Shown: one piece after another, positions 14,007 to 20,163 of the stretch
Position numbering within the stretch: position 1 is the stretch's first letter
Layout: each line of letters opens with the position of its first letter
IMG/VR virus record: IMGVR_UViG_3300029309_004125
Coordinates: 1 to 21,463 of that record
Length of the DNA stretch: 21,463 nucleotides
From: a virus
Reading direction: 5' to 3' (one strand)
Translations under genes and position numbers: made by a program
Notes under the pieces: model-generated
What the model saw: only the letters and a program-made list of their open reading frames with translations
Database searches by the model: none
Told to the model about the DNA's origin: nothing

Positions 14007-14658
14007 TTTTAAATTAATAAACAAACATGCTTTTACAAGTGGAGATATATTATTAGGTGCTATTGATGATTTAATGATACAAAGTTTTGAATCAACTAAC
14101 ATAGCAAAATCCACATTTGATATTCTATATTGTGACCCACCTTGGGGAGTTGGGGCTCTTAAGATGTTTGATACACTAAATTCAAAGATGAATAATGTTA
14201 ACAAATCAACTGTTTGTTGGGAAACATTTGTAAACTGTTTTCCTAACATTATAAATAAATATTCCCATAACAATTCAATTGTAATTATTGAAATGAGTAT
14301 AAAGTATTATGATGTTTTTAAAAATGTCATTGAAAGAGAAACAAAATTTAAGTTACGACAAATATTCAATACTAATTATAAAAGTGGCTCCACTTTACGC
14401 CCTCTTAAAATTATGTATTTCTCAAATGAAAATCCATTAAGGTTTAATGAGTCAATAATAAAAGATACATATGGAGATGACTGTACTGATAAAATAATAC
14501 GACAATGTGCTTATGACAATGCTGTTATTTTAGATCCGTGTTGTGGATTTGGTCGTACTTTGCGAATGGCTAATAAATACAATATGATTTTTAGAGGTAA
14601 TGAAATTAATAAAGCAAGACTTAACAAAGCAATTAAATATGCAGAAAGGTTAATATGA
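13999..14658 (+). CDS. DNA methyltransferase (DPPW type)
   Basis: A 219-residue protein with an amino-methyltransferase signature. DPPW (46-49) is catalytic motif IV, and the SAM-binding motif DPCCGFG lies later, at about 179-185, followed by GNEIN. Motif IV before motif I is the beta-type order of N6-adenine or N4-cytosine methylases. No target-recognition domain or partner restriction nuclease is seen nearby, so it is an orphan methylase, plausibly for protection of the phage genome or timing of events. It overlaps the HNH gene by 8 bases. Confidence 0.82.
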   Translation: MNDFKLINKHAFTSGDILLGAIDDLMIQSFESTNIAKSTFDILYCDPPWGVGALKMFDTLNSKMNNVNKSTVCWETFVNCFPNIINKYSHNNSIVIIEMSIKYYDVFKNVIERETKFKLRQIFNTNYKSGSTLRPLKIMYFSNENPLRFNESIIKDTYGDDCTDKIIRQCAYDNAVILDPCCGFGRTLRMANKYNMIFRGNEINKARLNKAIKYAERLI

Positions 14659-15101
14659 GTAATACAAATAGAATCACAAAAGGAGTATATTCAAACTTTA
14701 GAATCATTAAATCAAGAAATGTTATTGAAGTTTGTATAGAGATACCACAAGAACAGGGAGAACAATTCGTTGAGATGTTTGGTATGCCTAGTAATACTGG
14801 AAGTAAATGGTTAGCCATAGCCGCACTTGATAAACCAAAAGTTGAAGATTATGAAGAGGGTATGAGAGCAATTCAACAATGTGCATTAATGTGTAAAGAA
14901 GAAAAGTTCGGCATATTTCTTAAGACTGTAAAGAATGTTGAGGAAGTTAATCCATTTGAAGAAGAAAGCATTACAAGAGGATTAAAGGCCATACTTGGCA
15001 TATCCTCAAGAAAAGAGTTAAAAAATAGGCAAGTAAGAATTGGTTATAATAGATTAATCAATGAATATGAACAGTTTTGTCTTAAATCTCAAAAGTCATA
15101 A
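14655..15101 (+). CDS. Conserved phage protein of the recombination operon
   Basis: A 148-residue protein. The sections VCIEIPQEQGEQFVEMFGMP, WLAIAALDKP, and LGISSRKELKNRQVRIGYNR with EYEQFC are familiar from phage proteins near ERF-type genes, but I know no function. It could be a small accessory protein of replication or recombination. It overlaps the methyltransferase stop by 4 bases and the convergent gene's end by 20 bases at 15082-15101. No terminator lies between them. Confidence 0.65.
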   Translation: MSNTNRITKGVYSNFRIIKSRNVIEVCIEIPQEQGEQFVEMFGMPSNTGSKWLAIAALDKPKVEDYEEGMRAIQQCALMCKEEKFGIFLKTVKNVEEVNPFEEESITRGLKAILGISSRKELKNRQVRIGYNRLINEYEQFCLKSQKS

Positions 15102-15477
15102 ACTCATCAAACACTCCAGCTGTTTTTAGGTCAGATACATCAAACTTTTTTAACAATCCATAAAAGTGAGCTTTCATTTCTACTGTATCAGCTTTCTTGA
15201 AATCTTTTACCAATGCTCTGATTAGGTCAAACCTCATATCACAATACTGTTTAGCAATACTTTTTAGAAAGGTATTAACCCTTAACCTATCACAATAAAA
15301 GCTGTCCAGAGTCCTTAAAACAGCTTCAGCTTTGTCATTATCAAGGCTTTCTAATGATTTTATGACATCTTTGTTAGTAAAGGGGTGTTTTGTGCCATCT
15401 TCTGCAACTACAAGCCATTTGACTTCTGCCATATTCATTTTTGCAAAATAACTAATGATCTTCTTTTGGAATTCCAT
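15082..15477 (-). CDS. Hypothetical helical protein
   Basis: A 131-residue protein predicted to be mostly helical, with two charged helical segments (DVIKSLESLDNDKAEAVLRTL and ALVKDFKKADTVEMKAHFYG). No motif is recognised. The ATG at 15477 has an AGAGGAT site 6 bases upstream and lies within the previous gene. The 3' end overlaps the convergent operon by 20 bases. It is the last member of the leftward group that begins with the DUF2958 gene. Confidence 0.65.
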   Translation of the reverse strand: MEFQKKIISYFAKMNMAEVKWLVVAEDGTKHPFTNKDVIKSLESLDNDKAEAVLRTLDSFYCDRLRVNTFLKSIAKQYCDMRFDLIRALVKDFKKADTVEMKAHFYGLLKKFDVSDLKTAGVFDEFMTFEI

Positions 15478-15673
15478 AAATATCCTCTTCGTTGGGTAAA
15501 CCCTTTATATCATTAAATCTTTCTCGCACATACCATTTGATTGCATTGTCTTTAAATTTTTTTGGTAGTTTGCCCCATAATTCCTCTAGTGTTTTTGGTT
15601 TATGTTTTAACATAATGTCACCGACCTTAGCATCTAAGTCCATAAGCCAAGCCTTTTGTTGATTAAACTTCAT
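15452..15673 (-). CDS. Hypothetical protein, 73 residues
   Basis: A 73-residue, basic, helical protein (WLMDLDAKVGDIMLKHKPKT, ELWGKLPKKF, WYVRERF) with an acidic tail. No family is recognised. Its ATG overlaps the previous stop (TAATG) and the following gene starts inside its 3' end, so it is expressed with its neighbours. Confidence 0.62.
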   Translation of the reverse strand: MKFNQQKAWLMDLDAKVGDIMLKHKPKTLEELWGKLPKKFKDNAIKWYVRERFNDIKGLPNEEDIYGIPKEDH

Positions 15674-15807
15674 TACTCACCCATTATCTTTAATATGTTG
15701 TTGAAATGACTTCTCATAGCCTTAAAGTCGTATATTTTTATACCTTTGTCATTTATGACAAAACTTTTTGGAACTTTGACATAATCATCAGAACTGTGGC
15801 TTTTCAT
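15673..15807 (-). CDS. Small hypothetical protein, 44 residues
   Basis: The ATG at 15807 opens a 44-codon frame (MKSHSSDDYVKVPKSFVIND...) closed by TAA at 15675-15673, which overlaps the next start. It overlaps the upstream gene by 20 bases. The space between its neighbours is otherwise empty, so this reading is well supported. It shows a mixed strand-helix composition and no known domain. Confidence 0.6.
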   Translation of the reverse strand: MKSHSSDDYVKVPKSFVINDKGIKIYDFKAMRSHFNNILKIMGE

Positions 15808-15967
15808 TAAAAATTTCTTTGTAGATTGCTCTCATTATTTGCACAACATCTTCTTGTTGGTACTTTTTAAAATGAATCTCTGAACATTGATAAGCATATT
15901 TTTTGAATTGTTTTCTTTGATGCCTTATTCGTCTTTTTAGATTAAGTATTTCTTCTTGCTTTGTCAT
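15788..15967 (-). CDS. Small basic hypothetical protein, 59 residues
   Basis: The ATG at 15967-15965 overlaps the lipoprotein gene's stop (ATGA) and opens a 59-codon frame rich in lysine, arginine and glutamine (KRRIRHQRKQFKKYAYQ), ending with TGA at 15790-15788. The basic stretch suggests nucleic-acid binding or a helical adaptor, but nothing specific can be claimed. Confidence 0.62.
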   Translation of the reverse strand: MTKQEEILNLKRRIRHQRKQFKKYAYQCSEIHFKKYQQEDVVQIMRAIYKEIFNEKPQF

Positions 15968-16356
15968 TTTAAAATATTATATCCTCTGCCTTCCATACAT
16001 TTTTTAACAATATCTTTTCTGTCAGAATATGTATCATAAGTTGCAAGAGCACCACCACCTAGAGCACCAGCACCCCCTCCAATAGCAAGAGAAGTTCCCA
16101 AATCTAAATTAGCACCTCCACCTACACCAAAATAAGTCATCGCACCACTAGTTATAGCAGTTACTAATCCTTTTGTCAAAGCACCCCAAGCTATGTTCTT
16201 TGCATAACTTTCTTGTTCAGATATATTTTCACATTCCATCTTATCAGAATAATAGTTTTCAGGATTGCTAGAACTCTTTGGGTCTATGATATATTGATTA
16301 CTCGCACAACTAACTAATAAGGTAGTTGCACATATCATACAAATACTTCTAATCAT
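15964..16356 (-). CDS. Glycine-zipper lipoprotein
   Basis: A 130-residue protein with a lipoprotein signal peptide: MIRSICMICATTLLVSCAS, where LVSC is the lipobox and the lipidated cysteine is C17. A glycine-rich, alternating GxxxG-like membrane segment follows at about 82-105 (YFGVGGGANLDLG, GGGAGALGGGALA). The tail holds the CMEGRGYNIL pattern typical of bacterial glycine-zipper envelope proteins. Phages can use such lipoproteins at the outer membrane, for example to block superinfection or adapt the envelope, but this is inference. It sits between the DUF2958 gene and small genes and may have been taken from a host. Confidence 0.78.
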   Translation of the reverse strand: MIRSICMICATTLLVSCASNQYIIDPKSSSNPENYYSDKMECENISEQESYAKNIAWGALTKGLVTAITSGAMTYFGVGGGANLDLGTSLAIGGGAGALGGGALATYDTYSDRKDIVKKCMEGRGYNILK

Positions 16357-16636
16357 TTCTACAATCCTTCAAAGGAGTTGGCTTAAAAGAAGAATCTCTT
16401 TCAATAGGAAGTCCATATGGTGGACATTTCATTTTTTTTATATCTGATAAAGCAGTATATCCTAGTTCATTTTCAAAAATATGTGCCATACCATACATTA
16501 TATCATTATCATCTAGCTCAGAAACCCACCAAGTACCAGCACCAGTGGGATTAAAAAATTTGACATAAGCTATGCCATCTCTTTTTTTGCTATTTTCTCT
16601 TAACTGTTTTTCAAGTTCTTTTGTTAATAGTTTCAT
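16349..16636 (-). CDS. DUF2958-like protein
   Basis: A 95-residue protein. The stretches MKLLTKELEKQL, KFFNPTGAGTWWVSEL, GMAHIFENELGYTALSDI and YGLPIERDSSFKPTPL match the DUF2958 pattern, a family spread in phages and conjugative elements without a proven function. The first gene of the leftward operon, it has GAAAGG 10 bases upstream and a TTGACA/TATATT promoter at 16692-16665. Its 3' end overlaps the lipoprotein start by 8 bases. Confidence 0.8.
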   Translation of the reverse strand: MKLLTKELEKQLRENSKKRDGIAYVKFFNPTGAGTWWVSELDDNDIMYGMAHIFENELGYTALSDIKKMKCPPYGLPIERDSSFKPTPLKDCRND

Positions 16637-16664
16637 ATTACGACCTTTCTTTTTTTATACATTA

Positions 16665-16692
16665 AATATAAAATATTGTTTTACATTGTCAA
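16665..16692 (-). promoter_or_regulatory. Leftward promoter of the DUF2958/lipoprotein operon
   Basis: Minus-strand TTGACA (16692-16687) and TATATT (16670-16665) are spaced by 16 bases. The spacer starts AATGTAAAAC, a looser version of the shared AATAAAGAAC element. It faces the promoter at 16719, making a divergent pair. Confidence 0.6.
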
Positions 16693-16718
16693 CAAAAATA
16701 TATTATAAGCAACAAAAC

Positions 16719-16747
16719 TTGACAATAAAGAACAAATATAATATCTT
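16719..16747 (+). promoter_or_regulatory. Rightward promoter with exact shared element
   Basis: TTGACA (16719-16724) begins the 15-mer TTGACAATAAAGAAC found also at 138-124 on the other strand. TATCTT at 16742-16747 is 17 bases away; a better-looking TATAAT (16737-16742) is too close, so the -10 is uncertain. It drives the 16769 operon. Confidence 0.55.
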
Positions 16748-16768
16748 ATAGAAAATGAAAGGATAAAT

Positions 16769-16921
16769 ATGAAATTAAAATATTATAAATTTGTTTTTAC
16801 AGATAGTAAGGCAGAATTCAACATAGAGGCATACTCTCAAGAAGATGCTATGAAAAGAGCAAAGAATTTATTTATGGATAAATATGAATGTTTAGGACTT
16901 AAAGATGAAACAGATAGATGA
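16769..16921 (+). CDS. Small hypothetical protein, 50 residues
   Basis: ATG at 16769 after AAAGGATAA opens a 50-codon frame (MKLKYYKFVFTDSKAEFNIE...) to TGA at 16919-16921. The start is a beta-strand-like KYYKFVF and the later part is helical (SQEDAMKRAKNLFMDKY). Organisation and size resemble the 7702-7854 product, so the two may belong to one fold. It overlaps the HTH gene by 17 bases and is directly behind a promoter. Confidence 0.7.
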   Translation: MKLKYYKFVFTDSKAEFNIEAYSQEDAMKRAKNLFMDKYECLGLKDETDR

Positions 16922-17129
16922 GATAGTTGATTCCTTTTACAATTTTAATGGAACTGATTTAAAGAAGTTAAGAAAGAAATTGTATTTAAGCCAACAGAAG
17001 ATGGCTGAATTACTTGGTTATGAAAGTAGGTCTTACATCTGTCATTTTGAAAAAACAGAAAAGAGATTGCCTAAGCATCTTGCATTACTTTGTAATTTGA
17101 TTAAAAACAATTTCTCCAACGATGTTTGA
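16905..17129 (+). CDS. HTH DNA-binding protein (XRE-like)
   Basis: A 74-residue protein whose helices LKKLRKKLYLSQQKMAELLG and YESRSYICHFEKTEKRLPKH (about residues 19-57) form an XRE/Cro-type helix-turn-helix: Q-x-x-x-A-x-x-L-G with a recognition helix beginning RSYICHFE. There is no other domain. As an early gene behind a promoter carrying the shared element it is a candidate regulator of the phage program, possibly of these promoters. It overlaps the preceding and following genes. Confidence 0.75.
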   Translation: MKQIDEIVDSFYNFNGTDLKKLRKKLYLSQQKMAELLGYESRSYICHFEKTEKRLPKHLALLCNLIKNNFSNDV

Positions 17130-17343
17130 GTTTATTCTGTTTACTTTTTTATATCAAACGAATTATAATACTATAAAAGAATATAAATTGGTACATGGAT
17201 TAGAGTGCCCCTTTGTATTTAAACAAGTGCTAAAAGAAAGAATTGTGACAGAATATAACGGACCATTGAAAAGGAAAACCAAAATCTTAATTGGAGTGAC
17301 TTGTCGTACTAAAAAACAAATTGCTAAATATGGAGTAAAATAA
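17122..17343 (+). CDS. Hypothetical protein, 73 residues
   Basis: A 73-residue protein with a hydrophobic N-terminus (FEFILFTFLYQTNYN) and a basic C-terminus. The hydrophobic segment is short for a membrane helix and lacks a clear cleavage site. Its ATG lies inside the HTH gene's last codons, and its stop overlaps the next ATG (TAATG). Unrecognised family; expressed within the rightward small-gene operon. Confidence 0.6.
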   Translation: MFEFILFTFLYQTNYNTIKEYKLVHGLECPFVFKQVLKERIVTEYNGPLKRKTKILIGVTCRTKKQIAKYGVK

Positions 17344-17549
17344 TGGAATTAATAATTATAGGCGCAGTAATGAACTTTTATGCTTGGACAAATATTGATT
17401 TTTTTGTGACATCAAAATTAAATGACACAAAATATAAATGTGAATGGGTAGATAAAGGTTGGGGTAAAGCCAAAAAGGGTAATCCAAATTTATCTTTTTT
17501 TGGTTACACCAAATGGATTCAAAGTTGTGTGGAAAAGGATAATAAGTAA
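17343..17549 (+). CDS. Hypothetical membrane-anchored or secreted small protein
   Basis: A 68-residue protein. MELIIIGAVMNFYAW is hydrophobic and could anchor the protein or serve as a signal. The rest has DTKYKCEWVDKGWGKAKKG and SFFGYTKWIQSC, with two cysteines and many aromatics, compatible with a small extracytoplasmic domain. No family is recognised. The start overlaps the previous stop by one base. Confidence 0.58.
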   Translation: MELIIIGAVMNFYAWTNIDFFVTSKLNDTKYKCEWVDKGWGKAKKGNPNLSFFGYTKWIQSCVEKDNK

Positions 17550-17553
17550 TTTA

Positions 17554-17679
17554 ATGAGAACTGTTGTTTATTTTAGTGGATTGTTTTTTTGTACCTATTT
17601 TTTTTTCTTTTTATCAATGTTGTTATTAGGTGGATATGAAAAAACAGTCAATGAGATACGATACTTATTGGGATTGTGA
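17554..17679 (+). CDS. Candidate 41-residue membrane protein
   Basis: ATG at 17554 begins a 41-codon frame whose residues 4-26 form one very hydrophobic segment (VVYFSGLFFCTYFFFFLSML) followed by a short polar tail. A distant AAAGGAT at 17534-17540 is the only ribosome binding site. It overlaps the oxygenase start by 44 bases. Such short T-rich frames can arise by chance, so this is a cautious call. Confidence 0.38.
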   Translation: MRTVVYFSGLFFCTYFFFFLSMLLLGGYEKTVNEIRYLLGL

Positions 17680-18259
17680 AGAGATGGCTTTAGCAATTAA
17701 CCCAAAACAAGTAGGAACAACACATGGAGTAGTGAACTGTGGAGAGATAACAAGATCAACTTGTAATAGACTCATTAATGAAAGTACAAGTAGTGATAAT
17801 TTTCAAGTAGCTGGTAGAGTTTTAAACAAAGAAACTTATGAAAAGAATTCTCAAATAAGAGAAGTAAATGCATTTATTATTCATGAAGAAAAATTATGGG
17901 TTGATGAGTTAGTCATATCTCTTGCTGAAACTGCATTAGCTTATTTGGATTATAATGTTGTTGGTTTATTAGAAAGACCTCAACTTCTTAACTATAAGCA
18001 GAACTCAAAGGGGTATGATTGGCATACCGACATTGGATTAGGTATGGCATCAACAAGGAAAATATCAATAACAGTTAACCTCAATGATAATTATGAGGGA
18101 GGAAATCTACAATTTTTTTCTGACAAGACTTATGATTTTAATCCACCAAGAGGAGATGCTATTGCCTTTCCCTCATTTCTACCACATAGAGTAACACCAA
18201 TTACAAAAGGTGAAAGATGGTCTTTGGTAGCTTGGATAGGAGGACAACCTTTCAGATGA
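17636..18259 (+). CDS. 2-oxoglutarate/Fe(II)-dependent oxygenase
   Basis: A 207-residue protein of the prolyl-4-hydroxylase-like 2OG-Fe(II) oxygenase family. The metal triad is H130 and D132 in DWHTDIG with H184 in PSFLPHRVTP, and R194 in KGERWS should bind 2-oxoglutarate. GGNLQFF and RGDAIAFPSF are the usual core strands. Cytoplasmic, no signal peptide. The family hydroxylates proteins or nucleic acids; the substrate cannot be read here, and marine phages often carry such genes. The ATG at 17636 with AGGTGG upstream is preferred over the GTG two codons before. The next gene's ATG overlaps its stop. Confidence 0.87.
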   Translation: MKKQSMRYDTYWDCEEMALAINPKQVGTTHGVVNCGEITRSTCNRLINESTSSDNFQVAGRVLNKETYEKNSQIREVNAFIIHEEKLWVDELVISLAETALAYLDYNVVGLLERPQLLNYKQNSKGYDWHTDIGLGMASTRKISITVNLNDNYEGGNLQFFSDKTYDFNPPRGDAIAFPSFLPHRVTPITKGERWSLVAWIGGQPFR

Positions 18260-18486
18260 GAAACTTAATTTTGATCCATCTATTTGCTTTGGCATTTATA
18301 TTTTTTGTCACTTCTGTTATAGCAAAAGAAATTAAAGTTTATGACAGATATGGTAGATTACAAAGCATTATCGTTGACAACAAACTTTATGATAGATATG
18401 GCAAATATCAAGGTAGAATAATCGGTGGAGATTTCGTCAATACACAAGGAAAAACCAAAAAATCTTATAAAAAAAGAAGTCAATAA
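18256..18486 (+). CDS. Secreted small protein with two YDRYG repeats
   Basis: A 76-residue protein with a signal peptide (MRNLILIHLFALAFIFFVTS, probable cleavage after VIA-K near residue 23) followed by a short mature chain. The mature part holds a tandem motif, KVYDRYGRLQS and KLYDRYGKYQG, 18 residues apart, then a basic tail (KTKKSYKKRSQ). The ATG at 18256 overlaps the oxygenase stop (ATGA), so the longer frame opening upstream is rejected. It is probably periplasmic or cell-surface; the repeat unit resembles YDRxGRxxGRI units in bacterial surface proteins. Function is unknown. Confidence 0.68.
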   Translation: MRNLILIHLFALAFIFFVTSVIAKEIKVYDRYGRLQSIIVDNKLYDRYGKYQGRIIGGDFVNTQGKTKKSYKKRSQ

Positions 18487-18531
18487 AAACAATGACTTAT
18501 AAAGAAAAGTAAAAAAAAGTATCTTTTATTG

Positions 18532-18560
18532 TTGACAATAGAGAACATATCTATTATACT
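18532..18560 (+). promoter_or_regulatory. Rightward promoter with shared element
   Basis: TTGACA (18532-18537) and TATACT (18555-18560) are 17 bases apart. The spacer begins ATAGAGAAC, one base different from the shared element. It drives the two genes at 18586-19027. Confidence 0.65.
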
Positions 18561-18585
18561 TAAGGTATAATAAGGAAAGGTACAA

Positions 18586-18780
18586 ATGAAAAACACAAAC
18601 AAACAAAAACAAAAATTTTTATGTAGAGTTAAGGACAATCTTTTATGGATATTCTTAGTAATACAAATATTAACTTTGTTGGCTATATTCTTTGATGTGA
18701 ATGTTGACAACATATCTGCTAATGTTGAGAGAGGCTTTTGGTTGCTTGCTCTTTGGGTTAGTAAAAAACTTGGGAGTTAA
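18586..18780 (+). CDS. Small single-pass membrane protein
   Basis: A 64-residue protein with a basic N-terminus (MKNTNKQKQKFLCRVK), one hydrophobic span (LLWIFLVIQILTLLAIFF at about 19-36) and a second mildly hydrophobic stretch near the end (GFWLLALWVS). The AAGGAAAGG ribosome binding site is strong. A role as an early membrane protein, for example in altering the host membrane, is only a guess. It belongs with the following gene behind the promoter at 18532. Confidence 0.68.
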   Translation: MKNTNKQKQKFLCRVKDNLLWIFLVIQILTLLAIFFDVNVDNISANVERGFWLLALWVSKKLGS

Positions 18781-18784
18781 AAAA

Positions 18785-19027
18785 ATGGAATATAGATATA
18801 TAATACAATATGAGAAATTAGTAGTAAAAATTGCTACACGCTTATCTAAAGTAAGAGATTTACTTAAATTAAAAACTTTTGAAGAGTATAGAGAAAAAGT
18901 TGTAGATGAGTATTTGGTTCATATGAGAGAAGATGGAAGTTCTATGACAGATGGTTGGAGTGCTGAAATCTATATGGCTAATGATTTTGATTCTGTTGTA
19001 AAAGATATTTGGAATGATGTAGAATAG
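18785..19027 (+). CDS. Hypothetical acidic protein, 80 residues
   Basis: An 80-residue protein, charged and helical at the start (YIIQYEKLVVKIATRLSKVR), with an acidic end (NDFDSVVKDIWNDVE). GGGAG lies 8 bases before the ATG at 18785, which is preferred over upstream in-frame starts that would overlap the previous gene more deeply. Followed by a strong hairpin at 19041-19081. No family recognised. Confidence 0.65.
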   Translation: MEYRYIIQYEKLVVKIATRLSKVRDLLKLKTFEEYREKVVDEYLVHMREDGSSMTDGWSAEIYMANDFDSVVKDIWNDVE

Positions 19028-19040
19028 AAGTTCCTTCCTT

Positions 19041-19081
19041 AATGAATTGGGAGTCTTATGACTCCCTTTCATCTATTCATT
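19041..19081. terminator. Bidirectional transcription terminator
   Basis: A stable stem GGGAGTC (19049-19055)/GACTCCC (19060-19066) with a TTAT loop, enlarged by an outer AATGAA/TTCATT pair. It lies between the rightward operon ending at 19027 and the leftward lysis operon ending at 19073 and can end transcription from both sides. T runs after it are short on both strands. Confidence 0.65.
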
Positions 19082-19309
19082 GATTTCTAAAGATACGGAA
19101 ATACCTACAAATGACAAAAGTCGTTCTGCTTCTTTTTTGCCAGCTGAGTTTATGCTAACTTTACCCTCTTTTTCTTCTACCAAATTTAAAGCCTTTAGAG
19201 AGGTAACTGACTCTTCATTAAGGTTTCTACCCCCAATGAGTTCAATTAACGCTCCTAGACGCTTAGATTGAGAATGAGAGGTACGATATTTAGCTTTTTT
19301 TAACTTCAT
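19073..19309 (-). CDS. Hypothetical small protein, possibly winged-helix
   Basis: A 78-residue basic protein. The pattern ESVTSLKALNLVEEKEGKV-SINSAGKKEAERLL resembles a short winged-helix (helix, strand, wing, helix), but no certain family is found. An AAGAGGAAGA ribosome binding site precedes the ATG at 19309, which lies within the end of the holin gene; upstream in-frame starts lack such a site. It is the last gene of the lysis operon and ends next to the terminator. Confidence 0.62.
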   Translation of the reverse strand: MKLKKAKYRTSHSQSKRLGALIELIGGRNLNEESVTSLKALNLVEEKEGKVSINSAGKKEAERLLSFVGISVSLEINE

Positions 19310-19709
19310 TCTTCCTCTTGTTAGAGAATATACCCATCGCACCTTTACCAACTCTTATTCCATATGAAGCTGACACAGAAATTAAAATAATATGTGTGAA
19401 CCATTCTGGCGTTGATGTATTTAAAAACTCAAATCCCTTTTTGACATAATCTTGTGTAAAAGGTAAAAAACAGCAAATTAATATTCCGCCGATTAAAATG
19501 GTCCAAAATTCGTCTTTCCATGAATCTCCCATTTGTTCTGTTAATGACTGTTGAAGTTCCATTTCTCCAGTGGCTTGTTTCTGTGCAATAATAGCTTGTG
19601 ATTTAACTTGCGCTATTTTTGTTTCTGCATCTGCTCTTAGCTTTTCATTTCTTCCCTCTAACCAAGTTGATGCAATCTTGCCTATTGGTCCTAATAATGC
19701 CCCTATCAT
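19290..19709 (-). CDS. Holin of the 3TM (GTA-type) family
   Basis: A 139-residue protein. The charged alpha-helical section (LEGRNEKLRADAETKIAQVK... at about 17-60) is followed by two clear membrane spans (FWTILIGGILICCFLPF and WFTHIILISVSASYGI), with a hydrophobic N-terminal segment (IGALLGPIGKIASTWL) as a possible third; this resembles the holin type seen with gene-transfer agents and alphaproteobacterial phages. It follows the M15 endolysin gene with an ATGA overlap and an AAAGGA ribosome binding site. Endolysin without a signal peptide needs such a holin to reach the wall. Confidence 0.75.
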   Translation of the reverse strand: MIGALLGPIGKIASTWLEGRNEKLRADAETKIAQVKSQAIIAQKQATGEMELQQSLTEQMGDSWKDEFWTILIGGILICCFLPFTQDYVKKGFEFLNTSTPEWFTHIILISVSASYGIRVGKGAMGIFSNKRKNEVKKS

Positions 19710-20161
19710 ATTTTTAATCCTTTCTCATATCCTTTGGCTTTTGTATATGTTAATACTTCTTTGCGATTCTCTCCACTTATCAAAGAACAATGAACCCAAC
19801 CAGAATTCATATCTCCTTTGCGATAACACTCAAGAATTACTTGATCAAACTCAAAATGGTTAATAATCATCTCTGCTAGATTTAAAGTTGACATTCCAAA
19901 TGCCTCTATGTCAACGGCCTCACCTTTACAATGTTGAGATTTTTCTGAGCTACCTATTGCCTTTGATAATTCTGGACATCTATATCCAGAGGTAATAAGA
20001 ATTGGTTTGTCAATCTTTTCTCTCAATGGCTCTAGTATTTGTGTTGCTATAAATGAGAGTTTTGGAATTATATCTTCAGGTGGTGTGTTATCAATTCCTA
20101 GTCTTTCTGCTGTTTGTGATTTTGTAAATTCTTTTAAACTAAAATGTTTTGTTAATTGCAT
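19706..20161 (-). CDS. M15-family peptidase endolysin
   Basis: A 151-residue protein of the peptidase M15 (D-Ala-D-Ala carboxypeptidase/endopeptidase-like) fold. Zinc ligands are H77 and D84 in SQHCKGEAVDIE and H124 in GWVHCSL; TSGYRCPELSKAIG precedes them, as in M15_3 phage endolysins. It cleaves peptide bonds in peptidoglycan and releases progeny. The ATG at 20161 has GGAG 6 bases upstream and is used in place of two GTG codons before it. It has no signal peptide, and a holin gene follows with a 4-base overlap. Confidence 0.88.
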   Translation of the reverse strand: MQLTKHFSLKEFTKSQTAERLGIDNTPPEDIIPKLSFIATQILEPLREKIDKPILITSGYRCPELSKAIGSSEKSQHCKGEAVDIEAFGMSTLNLAEMIINHFEFDQVILECYRKGDMNSGWVHCSLISGENRKEVLTYTKAKGYEKGLKI

Positions 20162-20163
20162 AT

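Noticed and set aside
18217-18255. Upstream start for the YDRYG protein
   Set aside because: It would bury the signal peptide behind a 13-residue extension and overlap the oxygenase by more; the ATG at 18256 gives a clean ATGA overlap.
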